The position numbers and the translations under genes were made by a program. Under the pieces are notes generated by a model. The model was not told where the DNA came from. It searched no databases and was given only the letters and a program-made list of their open reading frames with translations. Below, piece by piece: positions 46,588-58,117 of a DNA stretch of 64,000 nucleotides (positions are counted from its first letter, which is position 1; each line of letters opens with the position of its first letter). Source of the stretch: Macrotrachela quadricornifera (Eukaryota > Rotifera > Eurotatoria > Philodinida > Philodinidae); the NCBI GenBank assembly GCA_022393335.1, contig JAJEKB010020522.1:356956-420955 (forward strand), in the 5' to 3' direction.

Positions 46588-47383
46588 GGTAAAAGAAATA
46601 ATAGATAAGGTAGTTTTTTTTTTGAAAGACATAAAAATATACTAGAATCAGATCAATTCATTGATTTGTTGTTCAACAAGGAGAGTTGAATTTATATTGC
46701 CACGAATTTTGGTAAACTTTCACTATTTGAGCTTGTTATTTAAATGAAATTAGAAATTTTGGAATTTGTTTTAATTAACAAATATATTTATAGGGTACTA
46801 TCAAAAACAAAAAATATTTATAGAATATCATCTGATTAAATTTGTTTTTTGCTATAACATTTAACATTTAATTTTTTCAAGGTTTTAATGAAAGTTTTTG
46901 CTTAATAATTTTTTGTAATTATTATTCAATGCTATAGATGATTATATTAAAATAAAAAAGCGAATAATATCATGCATATCATCTGCTATTTTACCCTGAA
47001 AAGTATTGTTTTTTCAAAAATCCTGGTTGAAATTGATCTTTCACTCTTTTAAAATATAAGACTTATATGCCATTGCATATAGAAGTAAGAAGAGGAAGAT
47101 TATGTGAATATAACGATTATGAGTGTAAAATGCGATGCCTTAAATATGTATTTAACAAGCAAGTATGACGAATATTCTATTAGTTATGATTAATGAATCC
47201 AGTTGATCAATATGTGGATTCAACCTTAGATTTTCTTAAAACTTTCAACAAAAGTTTGACACAAATATTTATCAACATAAAAAAAAACGCTGCTGTTATT
47301 CGCTATACGACATGAGATAATTAACTGAAAAGTCGACGACAAGATTTTTATTGTTTTATATGTTTCTCAATTTAATACTTTTT
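46588..47383. other. Intergenic AT-rich
   Basis: No gene or repeat recognised. Confidence 0.45.
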
Positions 47384-47930
47384 ACTAATGTCGGATTTTT
47401 TGAATAACTTTTTAACGGTTCAAGCTATGGAGTTCGGGTTTTCACTATTAGAAAGAGCAGAGCGAGGGATGTCAATCTGTATCAAATCCATTGAGTTCAA
47501 ACCTCTTTTATATAGCTATTTGCAGTCAGATATCTTTTTCGTTGTCAATTTTCATGAATTTTCCTGATAAGTTAGCATCAAATTAGGCCAAAATATAGCT
47601 AAAATCTCCCTATATTTGTGCTAAAATTTTCGAATCTTTTCATTTGTTTTTTCTTTACGCTTCAAAGTTAAAATATGAAAATTTGGGCTACATTTTGGTC
47701 TAATTTGATGCTAACTTTTCCGGAAAACTCATGAAAATTGACAACAAAAAAGATATCTGGCTGCAAATAGCTATATAAAAGAGGCTTGAACTCAATGGAT
47801 GTGATACAGATTGACATCCCTCGCTCTGCTCTTTCTAATGGTGAAAACCCGAACTCCATAGCTCGAATCGTTGAAAAATTATTCAAAAAATGTTCGTTGC
47901 TACTTTAAAAAAAATCTGACACTAATAATG
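47384..47930. mobile_element. Near-perfect palindromic element, about 545 bp
   Basis: Left arm about 47386-47600, right arm about 47675-47928, loop about 70 bp. Shared inverted blocks include ATAGCTATTTGCAG, AATTTTCATGA, CCTCTTTTATATAGCTATTT, GAAAGAGCAGAGCGAGGGAT and a terminal (A)TTAGTGTCAGATTTTTT / ACTAATGTCGGATTTTTT. There is no coding capacity (the 72-aa frame is a shadow). Arm identity is about 90 percent by eye, so the element is fairly young. This is a foldback or long-hairpin MITE. Confidence 0.75.
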
Positions 47931-48290
47931 AATCCAATGACATCCTAAACAATGTGAGATTGTTCAAATGCTCGAATATTTGTCTTTGATGAAGATACTC
48001 TTTATCGATCGCCATGGATTATATCAATACAACGACGAGCCATGTTAAAAGTAGCCGATGTAAAATATTAATGTATTTTTCAATAAATTTCCCTGTATGT
48101 CAATAGACCTGTATGATTCAGCAAATAAAGAGTAGTTGAGATAGTCTTACAGAGTACTAAAGTGTATAACAGATAAGCTGAGATCGTATACACACTGCAA
48201 CTACTAAATCGAAATGATTTTTGAAGAAAAATCATTACATTGATAGTATTATCTCCGTATTCAAAAACCGATAAAACTGGCGTAATAATA
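47931..48290. other. Intergenic
   Basis: No gene. A CCATGGATT- and CGACGAGCC-containing stretch at 48010-48050 has no partner in the window. Confidence 0.4.
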
Positions 48291-49948
48291 GTAGCGACCT
48301 GTCCAAGCGTGACGGAATCACGTTTTTAAAATGATGATGTTTTTTCAACGTTTATTTCTTCAGAAATTTAACTAAAATTTTTGGACATAAACCAACTAGA
48401 ATTATTCATGAAAAATCAATCGAGAAAAAACATTTCACATCATGTTTTGGAAGATGTAAAAAATTGATTATGAGAGTATGAGGCATATACTAGATATTAC
48501 GACTAGACTGATGCCTTCGACTTCGATAAGGAAAAAATAGCTCAAAATCATTATAAACCAACTACAGAATCGATTAGTGACGTTTTTATATTCTTTTGTC
48601 TATTTAAAAATACATTTTCAATACAAAACCAGAGAAAAACAATATTTTTATTTTTTTTAAAACTCACATTTATTGGATCCAATGATGATTCCGTCACGTT
48701 TTTTCTAACTAAACAGAAACCTCGTTAAAAGCTAATTAGCTCTTCGAGAGTAGAAAGTAAAAAATTAGCGCTAGGACATTTCTAGATTCAAAACTATCTT
48801 GCTTTTGGCTAAAAATAAGCTACAGAGTATTTTCATGACGGAATCATCATCATAGATTAATTAGCTTTCAAATACAAATAAGTTGCTTTGAGAGTGATAG
48901 AACTTAGATCTCTTACTATAGCTAAAGAACCTAATCAAGGCTGTTTTAGAATATACGATCGACTTTTAAAAAAGGCATATTTACCTATGTGAAAAATCAC
49001 AAAATTAAACTCACAATATATAGTCATTTTCACCGAGTCAGACTGATATTTATGCAACAGCATTATTTCTCTAAAATATACGAGGCAATTTAGATAAAAA
49101 CTATATTTTTCTAAGCTATCGATCATGTTCTATAACATAAGTGCATTCGGTTTGTTTATTTTCGTGGTTCAATTTTGTCTACAGAGGCGGACAGTTACGT
49201 AGACAGGTCGTGGTATTACTAATCCTTGTGAATAAGATAGTACGTTCGAGTAGCCTCTATTGCCAGCTGAAATCATCGTCGATATACTCTCCAATCAAGT
49301 GACACGACGCAAAAACCATGTTTCTAAAGTCAAACATCGGTTTAAGCTAAGAAACTAGAACAAAAACGATGTTATGATATTTTCAGATTAAAACAGTCAC
49401 TTATGAGTGATTCCGTCACGGCCCTCTTCGCCAGTCATAATGCTTATAAAAACCATTCAATATGTTGGTTAGATAGAGCATAAAAAACTGTATTTAGAGC
49501 ACTACTTTTTGGAATAAAAAACCAGTTACTCTTGACTAGAAATGAATTATAGGTTATTTTCGTGACGGAATCACCTTCATCAATGTATTATGTTTACATA
49601 TGTATATAACTTTTTTAACAAAATACTAAAAGATAGGTTCCATAATATCATTGTATAGAGTATTGAAAGCGACGTTAATTGATGTGAATAGTTTCCAAAA
49701 TAGCAGATCTACATATGTGAAAAACTCAAAAATAAGAATCTTTGAAAAATATGAATTTTTATTACGTAGGAAGCACGTTATTTTTCTAGCATTTTTCTTC
49801 TAAAATATAACATAAACATGTAAAAAAAGAATTGCATTTCTATGCGTTATCATCCTCACTCTATAAGATGATCATAATGGTTTTGGCAAATTCAGTAAGT
49901 CAAATTTGCCCATCAGAGTCTACCGTTACGTGGACAGGTCGTTAAACA
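48291..49948. mobile_element. Non-autonomous element with ~725-bp tandem units and paired GTGACGGAATCA motifs
   Basis: The left end is CGACCTGTCCAAGCGTGACG (about 48296). The right end is GTTACGTGGACAGGTCG (about 49926-49942), close to its reverse complement. A second copy of the right end (GTTACGTAGACAGGTCG) lies at about 49195-49211. Units 48680-49214 and 49405-49948 align at an offset of about 725 bp through TGATTCCGTCACG, GTGACGGAATCA, (C)ATATGTGAAAAA and CTAAAATATA blocks. The 12-mer GTGACGGAATCA occurs five times in both orientations (48308, 48686 inverted, 48837, 49409 inverted, 49562). No ORF is present. The right end abuts the Penelope-like pseudogene. Confidence 0.7.
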
Positions 49949-49950
49949 AA

Positions 49951-50790
49951 TGTTAGAAGATGCCAATGAAAAGCATCCAAATATCAAACTAACCTATGAA
50001 ATTGGTAGTTGTGTTTCTTTTCTTGATCTACAGATAAGAAGTTAAGAAGGAAACTTAATAACATTTGTCCATCATAAAGAAGCAGCTGAACCTTATGTTG
50101 TACCATTCAAATCTGATCATCCACGACACATATTTGAAAATATTATCAGAGCTACTCTTTGTCGAGCTTTACGGTATTGCCCCATATTAGAAGAATTCAA
50201 TAATGAACGTTGAGCTATAAAGTTGATGCTACTCTACAACGGATAATCTATATGTCAGTATGCTACTTAATTCTACGTTTGGTTCTCTCATAAATTTCAC
50301 AAGTATCCAGTCAGATATATCTATCGACATTTTCACAAGTCTCTTGATCAAAACTCTCTCACATCAACATCTATTCTGTCAATGATTCATGACGAAAATC
50401 AATATTTACTAGTGCGTAAACAACTACTTACTCAACCTTCCACAAGTGAGCATGCACGAGCATCAAGGGTTGCCAGTCAAATGGATCATACTAATCCAAT
50501 ATCAACCACGGATCCATTAATACAATCCAAATTACTTAAAACACAAGATAGGAAAAATTTATCATCTCCAATAATCATTCATTACACTTATGAACAGCGT
50601 TTCGCATATTATAAATCAAAAATACATCAAACATGGGAGAACATATTCCTACATACACCAGTGTTAGATAACCAATTGATAGTTGGAACTTGAAACAAAT
50701 CTAATCTCACCAAAGCACTAGTTCGTCGATGTTCATATCAATCCAGAAAGACGAAACCAAAAAATAATCAAACTCAACATCAATAAACCC
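49951..50790 (+). pseudogene. Penelope/Athena-like reverse transcriptase 3' fragment
   Basis: The frame from 49951 reads SCVSFLDLQI, stop, then HHKEAAEPYVVPFKSDHPRH, NIIRATLCRALRYCPILEEF, stop, and AIKLMLLYNG. These are blocks typical of the thumb/linker region in Penelope-like elements. A later frame (50382-50693) gives IIIHYTYEQRFAYYKSKIHQ then TWENIF and, after a stop, SNLTKALVRRCSYQS, the usual C terminus. There are at least three stops and one frameshift, and the catalytic YxDD part is missing. The 5' end is cut exactly where the 48.3-49.95 kb element ends. The sequence also degrades into a C-rich 3' flank near 50800. Confidence 0.75.
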
Positions 50791-51799
50791 ATTCCGACCA
50801 ACAAACGCTAAACAAAAACATTACTGCGTACCAACTTCTACATTTGAATTACAGAATATACTATGTACTTATTTTCCTTTTCTATCTCTACCATAATAAT
50901 AAGTCCATACACATAAAATTCTCCTTTGCATCTTGTTTCCCACTTTTTTACCAGAGACGCTTCTTAAATAACGATACCAGAGTTAAAACCAACTAATGAA
51001 GGCCCTTAAGGAAGATTGAAATCTGGATCTTGGTATACTGTACTCACCCTCAAACGCTGAATAAGACACGTCATTTTTGAAAAAAAACATGAGATTTTGT
51101 TCTTGTCCTTTTTAATATTTTGAGTAAATGTTTAACGACTTTTGATCGCTATTCATCAAAATAATATTTTTAAACTCATTCAAATGGTATTCATAGAAAT
51201 AAGCCTAAGCACCAAATAGGAACTTTCTGATGGTTAATGAAGATTGTATTTATCTATTTTTAGCTTTTTTATTTCTAACTCTCAATGAAATTACTTTTTT
51301 ATTTATTCAGAGGGAAAAAACGATTTAATCAAGACCATCATTCGAATAAACGAATAATAATATATAATAGATGCTTTAACTATGTGTCACGTTATGTTGC
51401 ACAATTACTTTTTCTTTTTGCGTTTTTAGCTTTGATATCGATAGGAACAGAGAAATTCATCCAATAAAATAATTTGTAACTCGAACTGTTTATTCGTCAT
51501 ATCCTCTTTCGAAACGTAAAAGACGTTAAAAACAGATGACGACTGTTTCGTCCTTATGTTGTAATAACGAGAAAAGAAAAGAAAATGATATTTTTATACA
51601 CACATAAAGTAAAATTAGTCGTGAAGCATACTGTCAATAAGTTCGATTGGTATTTTTCATCAATATGAGTCTAACTACTGCATCTAGTGAAAATGTTTCC
51701 AATAAAAACAGGTAATACTTATCCACAATTGAGTTTAAAACCAACATATACTATTAGCATTTCGTTTGAAAATAGTCTCTGTTTAGTGGAGTAATGTAA
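50791..51799. other. Intergenic; 3' tail of the Penelope-like remnant
   Basis: C/A-rich sequence to about 50830 may be untranslated 3' sequence of the remnant. The remainder is AT-rich, and the 60-aa frame at 51285-51467 has no supporting feature. Confidence 0.4.
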
Positions 51800-52655
51800 C
51801 CTCCTCCCATATTAGAAGCCCCCGGGAGGGATTCTAAACTGTCCATCATTCAGAGCTTTCAGAGAAAAATTTTATTCTATCTTACGATTTTTCAGAGATT
51901 TCAGGTACAAATATTTCTGAAAGCTCTAATCGGTTTTCAGAATTTTGAAGGGTTGTTTGGGAGATTTCCAAGCAGATTTCGAGATTCTATTACTGACAAA
52001 TAAGAGTTTTATGCAACTTATCCCAAGATTCTTACAATTTATAAACTTTTTCCATGAAAAAACAAAGAACGATGTTCACAAATTAGTAAAAGGAGGGGGG
52101 TCGTTAAGAAGTGAAATCGGCCCCCTCCTGAAAAGTCATGTTACTCACTCCGACCAGTTAACTTTAACATGGCGAATTCGAAAATATTATGATCTTGTCT
52201 ATCTCACAACAATCCAGCCGCATTCGATGGGCCACTAAACACGGAGTGGTGTAGTACTCGTTAATTCGATTCGAATTTTCAACTGTTCAGCTCTAGACTT
52301 CATGTTTGGACTATTTGACTATTCAGAGTTTTTGTTTCATTCAATGTGTAGAATAAATTGCGGCAAAAAAGAATGTATGGAATCTTTAGTCCAGAAAGGA
52401 TAGACGATTTCTTCGCGATTAATAATATATTTAAAAAGGAATAGGTAACGACGATTTAACTGTAGATTTATAGAAAAAATAATCAATATATTTTTTTAAT
52501 TGAGCATTCATTATAAAATTAGTAGTTGGTGAAGATTTTACATTATATATTGTACAGAAACAATAAAATTCGTTTAAATTGATTATTCATTATGAACGTA
52601 GTGAATGGTAAAAAGTTTACTGAAGTACTATTTCATAAAGGGAAATCGAACTTAA

Positions 52656-53363
52656 GGTCCCCCCGGGTCAAAAAAAATAATTTTCGTCAAAAATATCGAT
52701 TTTGAGATTTATACATAATTAGATAGCCCGTAGTCTGTACTTTCGAATGCACTATGATTTATTGGTTTTCTGATGGTTTTTGAGGGTTTTATAACGATTT
52801 TTCCGAAACGCCTAACACAGAAAAATACTTAAAGTAAAAATTTGTTTTGCGTTTTTCTCGAAAGTGTTTTTTTTTGTTTTATCTGTCTGTACTTCCAAGA
52901 TTTCTCCACCATTCCGAATGCTAGAAAGCTCGGGAAAGTTTTAAAATGAAGCCAAAGCTCAGCGCTAGAGCATATCAAAGCCAGAATTTTTGTTTTCAAT
53001 TTAGTTCCATATGAAAAAATCGAGTTTCCTAAAAAGTTAACCTCGAGTTTTTTCAAAAACCTTTTTAAAAAAACATTTTTTTTTTTTCAAAAAACCGGCT
53101 TTGATACGTTGTAGCGACAAGTGTTCTGGACATTCTGACGCTATCCCGAGGTCGATATCATTAAAACTGAGAAAAAAATCTTGGAATTACGAGCACCTAC
53201 TTTTTGACCCTTAATATAAGGATAACTCTCGTAAAACTCAATATTATGAGCTCAATTTTTTACTGAAGACTATGCAAGGTTAGATACATATTCAGTAAAA
53301 ATTTCATTAAAATTGGATGCTCTGGAAAAAAAAATAGATTTTTGACCCGGGGGGGGGGGGCCC
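52656..53363. mobile_element. TTAA-flanked MITE, 708 bp, nested in foldback A
   Basis: Flanked by TTAA at 52652-52655 and 53364-53367. The inverted ends are GGTCCCCCCGGGTCAAAAA on the left and TTTTTGACCC(G)12CCC on the right. TTAA duplication is characteristic of piggyBac and Kolobok superfamilies. The only frame inside (52829-53056, minus) has no transposase likeness, so it is non-autonomous. The G12 run at 53349-53360 is an expansion of the G-rich end. Confidence 0.7.
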
Positions 53364-53389
53364 TTAAACCATTCAACTACACGTCTTAA

Positions 53390-53505
53390 GTCAGTCTTCC
53401 GCCTTCACCCTCATGGAGCGAAACGCGTTGGCTCTATGTTTCGCCTTCATCCTTATCCAGCCAAACGCCCTATGTCTGTATTTAGTCTTCATCCATATAT
53501 GTAGA
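53390..53505. repeat. ~43-bp minisatellite, about 2.5 copies
   Basis: Units start CTTCCGCCTTCACCCTCATG, GTTTCGCCTTCATCCTTATC and TTAGTCTTCATCCATAT; they share CAAACGC(C/G).TATGT-like middles. They lie in the right half of foldback A only. Confidence 0.6.
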
Positions 53506-54033
53506 AGTCGAAGATGTTGAACGGAAAACTTCAATAGGTAAATAGTTGTGCTACACTTTCCAATAGTCGAATAGTTGAAAACCCGAATCGAATTAACGAG
53601 TACTGCACTACTCCAGTATTTACCTGGACTGACCCTAATGCCCATCTTTTCAAGAGCTCATTCTTATATGAAAATTGTAGAATATGAAAAGTTCTTGCCG
53701 GTTGCTATTAATCTAAATTAGATCGACATAGTTTCTTTAATGAAACAAGTCGGAAACCAATAAAAAAAGGTTAAGATACTATAGAAAAAACGCGTGTTTA
53801 GTGGTCCATCGAATGCGGCTGGATTGTTGTGAGATAGACAAGATCATAATATTTTCGAATTCGCCATGTTAAAGTTAATTGATCGGAGTGAGTGACATGA
53901 CCTTTCAGGAGGGGGCCAATTTCACTTCTTAACGGCCCCCTCCTTTATTCAAAATGAGAGGAGCTTCTAATGCGTCTTGTGGATCGACTCCTCCAGGATG
54001 GACTTCTAAGAGAGGGAAGGCTTCTAATGTGGG

Positions 54034-56160
54034 AGAATATCAAGGGAGAAAAATCAGATTTTGACGCCCAAAATCTGTTGAAATCTTTTGAAATACCTTC
54101 AAATCGGTTAAAATCTTAAAACTGCGCATGTAGAGTACCCACAACTCCTCATGGCCTATCCTATGGAGGTACTCATAGGACTCCATCGTCTATTCTATGG
54201 GATATTCATAACTCCACATCACCTATCGTATGCAGGTATTCATAGGTCCTTATGACCTATTATAAGGTGGTATCCTTAGGTCCTCATCTCCTAGTATATG
54301 AAGGTATCCTGAGGATCTTATCTCCTATTACATAAAGGTACCGTTGGGTCTTCGAGTCTTACTATCTGAAGGTACCATTCGGTCTTCATATCCTATTAAA
54401 CGAAGGTATCCCTAGGTCCTCATGTCCTACTATATGAAGGAAGCCTTGAATTCTCAAATCTTATAATATGCAGGTACCCTTAGACCCTCATCTCCTATTA
54501 CATAAAGATACCCCTGGCTCCTCAAGTACTGTTATATTGAGAAACCCTTAGGTTCTCATCTCCTGTTATATACAGGTACCCTTGGTCCTCGAGGACTATT
54601 ATATGGAAAAACCTTTGGATTTTCATATCCTCTTATATGGAGGGACTCTAAGTTTCTCAAGTACTATTGTAGAAGGTTAACCATCGGTCAGCACCGGGAT
54701 GCAACAATGCTAATACTTCCAATGGTATTGGCAACATTAATAATGTGTAAAGAAAAAACAAAGTTAAGTCTTTTGAAAAACTCATGAAAGATTCGAATTC
54801 GGCGACCCCGCCAAACATTGATCCAACTTTATGGAAAAAATCTTATTTTCGGAAAAAAGCCATTCCCTGACGAAAAATCAAGAACATAAAATTAATCTTA
54901 ATACAGAAAAAGGTTCTCATAAAAAAGAAAAGCACCTGAATCAATACCAAAACTAGTATACAGCAAAAAATAATCACTATTAGAAAAGCTGTTAGCGCAA
55001 TTCCTTCGAGATTGAAATGTGAAAAACGATATTACCGTTTTCGTTGTCGGCCGCAGACTGTGACGCTACTTTTGACTATCAACCACATTCTGTGGTAGTA
55101 TTCGTCACGGTCTGTGAGGGAGTGGGTCCAAATTTCGACCCTTAAATACTTCAACACTCTCGTTAAGATCATGTTTGATAAAATTCTTAAACATCTAGTA
55201 TTATAATAAGATGAAAGATGATAATGTAGGATATCTATCACGAACTGGTTTTAAATGTATAAGATCTTGTCCTTATTTTAAAAAAAGTCTAAAATAATTA
55301 GATGAATTTGTTGATACTTTGCACTGGATTCATATTACTTTCATTCACAAAAATGATACAATACATTGATAAATCTTTTTTCTCAGTTTCAGCTTTTGCG
55401 CTCTTATACTGCGCCTTAGACAAACTCTAAAACACTTCTTTCTCTTTTTATATTAATTTAATATTCAACCTGATTTGTAGCGGCACCTAATCTTCGAATG
55501 ACTTCTATCTAACATTTCAACTAAAAATGGATCAGCCTCAATAGTTTAGCCTGGTCTGGTTATGAATCTTCTAGTCTGGAATATGCCAGGCCAAAATATA
55601 CAAACTCGGCCTGCCCTGATAGCCTGGCCTGACAGACTTGCAGCTCTGGTATCTGAGGGTGCCTTCATATAATAGGAGATGAGAGTCTAAGGGAACCTTC
55701 ATATAGTAGGACATCAGGATCTAAGGATACTTCCAGATTATAGGATTTGAGGACCCAAGGATATTTCCATGCAATAGGAGATAAGGACTTAAGAGTACCC
55801 TCATATAATAGAAGATGGGGATCCAGGGTACTTACAGATAGTAGGACATGAGGATCTAAGGATACCTTCGAATAATAGGACTTGAGTACCCAAGGGTATC
55901 TTCATATAATAGGATATGAGTGGCTAAGGGTTCCTCGATATAAGAGGACTTGAGGATCTAAGGGTATCTTCATATAGTAAGACATGAGGACTCAAGGATA
56001 TCTTCATACAGTAGGATTTACTATTGATCTGTTATTGATAACAATAATAAATAACAGAAATAGTTATTGTTATTAATAACAACCAATAACAATACCTTTT
56101 CACCCCTACTCTGAAATCTTTTGAAATCTTAAAATCTGCTATTTCTCCCTCGGAGAATAT
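54034..56160. mobile_element. Foldback element B with inverted 34-bp minisatellite arms, about 2.1 kb
   Basis: The outer inverted ends are GGGAGAAAAATCAGATTTTG (about 54049) against AAAATCTGCTATTTCTCCC (56131-56149). The left arm is 54149-54680, about 16 tandem copies of a 34-bp unit of the type CATCTCCTATTATATGAAGG + TACCCTTAGGTCCT. The right arm is 55651-56022, about 11 copies in the opposite orientation. The core is 54690-55640 and includes a GCCTGG/CCAGGC-rich patch (55545-55640). It has no ORF of note. Long inverted arms of short tandem repeats are the defining architecture of Foldback (FB) elements. Confidence 0.75.
56022..56095. repeat. AATAACA palindromic cluster
   Basis: TTATTGATAACAATAATAAA and GTTATTGTTATTAATAACAA lie back to back between the minisatellite arm and the outer end of foldback B, forming local hairpins. 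Confidence 0.5.
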
Positions 56161-56339
56161 ACTTCGAAAAAGAAAAGATCTAGCAAAAAAACTTAAAATA
56201 GATTCAGTTTTAAATCTTTGTCTTTCTATAACTGATAATTTTCATTCTCGATCATTTATTTTTGATTGACGACAAGTAATGTAATCTACTCTGTAGATCC
56301 CTTTTTTCGATAATATTAAAGCTTCTCTCATCTTTTCAG

Positions 56340-58014
56340 TAAAGAGAAGGTTTACCTCTTTATTGATTGGGCAAATGCTTATAAACAGGCGAAAAAGCTA
56401 CATAATCCGAATATATTTCGTGAAAGATGCCCTAGTGGAGGTACTTTTACAACAGCAACAGCAGTAGCAACAGCAGCAGCAACAACAACAACAACAACAA
56501 CAGCCGAGAATACGTTTAAAGGATCAGTTGCAAAATTTGTAAACAATTTAAAAAAATATAACTATACAGATCAAGCTGTTGATAATGGTGTTAAAGATTT
56601 ATTTCAAATATTTAAATCTATGCCTGATCTAGAAGTAAGGAAAAACAATGACAAATGGTTTAAGTTTTTCTTATCTATTTCAGTGTTTCAAAAGTCTAGA
56701 AGAACAATTATCAAAACTTAAGGAACGAAAAGAATTTGTGAAAAGTTATTTACCTGAAAATGAAAAAATGGTATGTTTTATTTTCTTCTCAGGTGTTTGT
56801 TTCATAATTTCTGAGGAAAATAAATCTTTTAACATGAACATTTGACAATAGCATCTAATACAAACGCATCACAATATGAAAATACTACTATAAAAAATCG
56901 AACTCTTCCTTTCTAGGATGATAATAATCAACGCTTTGTACTAATGCCACATCATTTGCAACTTATATGCTGTCGTTGTGATACATACGAATATCCAAAT
57001 AAAGATCAATGCTTTCTATTTTCATCTTATCGTCCTAGTCGAAAGGAAGCAATCAAAAAAACATTGATGTATCAACGAATGGATAAGTATTATACGATTT
57101 TGCTTCATGAACGAGTTACAACAGGACGAGAACGTGCAGCAAGAGAAAAGCAAGGCAAATCGACTGAAGAAACGATTGTGGTAGAAAAAGAAAAAGGTGT
57201 TGATGTGCATATAGGAGTTAAAATAACTGATACTATTAGAAAGGCTATTGACGCAGGTAGTCATTTTCGTATTATCCTAGTATCAGGAGATGCAGATTTT
57301 AAGCCTGTTATTCAGTATGCTGTTGACAATGGTGTTCGAATAGAAGTCTGGGCTTGGGAAACAAATATTTCGGCAGTTCATACTGAGTTCTTGAAAAAAA
57401 AAGAAGAAGAAATCGGAGAAGACATACTTTTTTATCTGGATGATTACCTTTACCAAGTTGGCTTTGCAGCAGGTGTTTTACATAAATGGACAATAAAATT
57501 TTATAAATTTTTTCGACCACACCCTTATGAAGGCACGGAAGAAGAACGTGAAGAGGCAGAGAAAAAGTATAACAGTGTTAGCCATTACACAATAGCTAAA
57601 ATACTTCGCCGAGAGAATTCTGAAACCAATTTCAACACATCTGATTTTGTTATTCATTGGGGTAAACGTTCGTTTACCATTTCCTTCTTTCAAGAAGATC
57701 AAAGAGAAAAATTCGAGACATTTCTAAAAACAAGCGACGAGCCGCTGGCGAAAACATTAAATACATTACATCATGTAAACAAAGAGTTCGTCAAGCAAGA
57801 TAGAAAACCTCCAACAAATATTACGAACAATAATATGGGACAACTTGCTGTTACTGATAAAAAATCTAAATATAGTTTCTTCGAAATAAATACTGACGAT
57901 GAAAGTGATAGCGACGATGAGATTTTTTTTGAATCTGCATATGATGAAACAGATCTAGCTGCAAAAAATGATGATAAAAAGGATGTTGTTCAAGATTCTG
58001 TAAAAACCATATAA
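56340..58014 (+). CDS. NYN-domain (LabA/limkain-like PIN-fold) putative RNase, 5' end missing
   Basis: Exons 56340-56634, 56684-56770 and 56917-58014 join in frame (introns 49 and 146 bp), giving at least 492 aa. The first exon opens after a TTTTCAG acceptor with KEKVYLFIDWANAYKQAKKL, the NYN motif 1 (FID..N, acidic metal ligand plus Asn). The third exon has KGVDVHIGVK (motif 2) and HFRIILVSGDADFKPVIQYA (motif 3, SGDxDF). The usual Asp after KGVDVxI appears replaced, which may weaken catalysis. A Thr/Ala run coded by ACA/GCA triplets (56451-56505) is inserted in the loop after motif 1. The C-terminal half is helical, then acidic (DDESDSDDEIFFE). NYN enzymes cut structured RNA, including tRNA and rRNA precursors. 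No start codon precedes the acceptor; the 5' exon is lost in or beyond foldback B. AATAAA at 58112. Confidence 0.72.
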
Positions 58015-58111
58015 TTAAAAAATGTCATTTTATTCTCAAGTTTTCTGTGAATTATGTTTTTTTTATAATTGCTAAAATCTTTTACAATTTTTTGTAACAC
58101 CTTAATTCTGA

Positions 58112-58117
58112 AATAAA
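58112..58117 (+). terminator. Poly(A) signal of the NYN gene
   Basis: AATAAA 98 bp after the stop codon. Confidence 0.45.

Larger units (their letters stand above)
51800..54035. mobile_element. Composite foldback element A, about 2.2 kb
   Basis: The ends are CTCCCATATTAGAAGCC (51803) and the inverted GGCTTCTAATGTGGGAG (54019-54035). The main inverted arms are 52088-52244 and 53793-53947, about 95 percent identical, including GGAGGGGGnCGTTAAGAAGT, GGCCCCCTCCTG, CGAATTCGAAAATATTATGA and CAACAATCCAGCCGCATTCG blocks. Inner arms 52244-52320 and 53550-53615 share AGTACTCGTTAATTCGATTC. The right side carries an extra ~43-bp minisatellite (53395-53500). A separate TTAA-flanked element sits inside the loop. 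There is no transposase gene, so it is non-autonomous. Confidence 0.7.

Noticed and set aside
52829..53056. 75-aa ORF inside the TTAA element
   Set aside because: No transposase likeness; too short; lies in a non-autonomous MITE.
53391..53645. 84-aa ORF with a 14-residue repeat
   Set aside because: The repeat is simply the translated ~43-bp minisatellite of foldback A.
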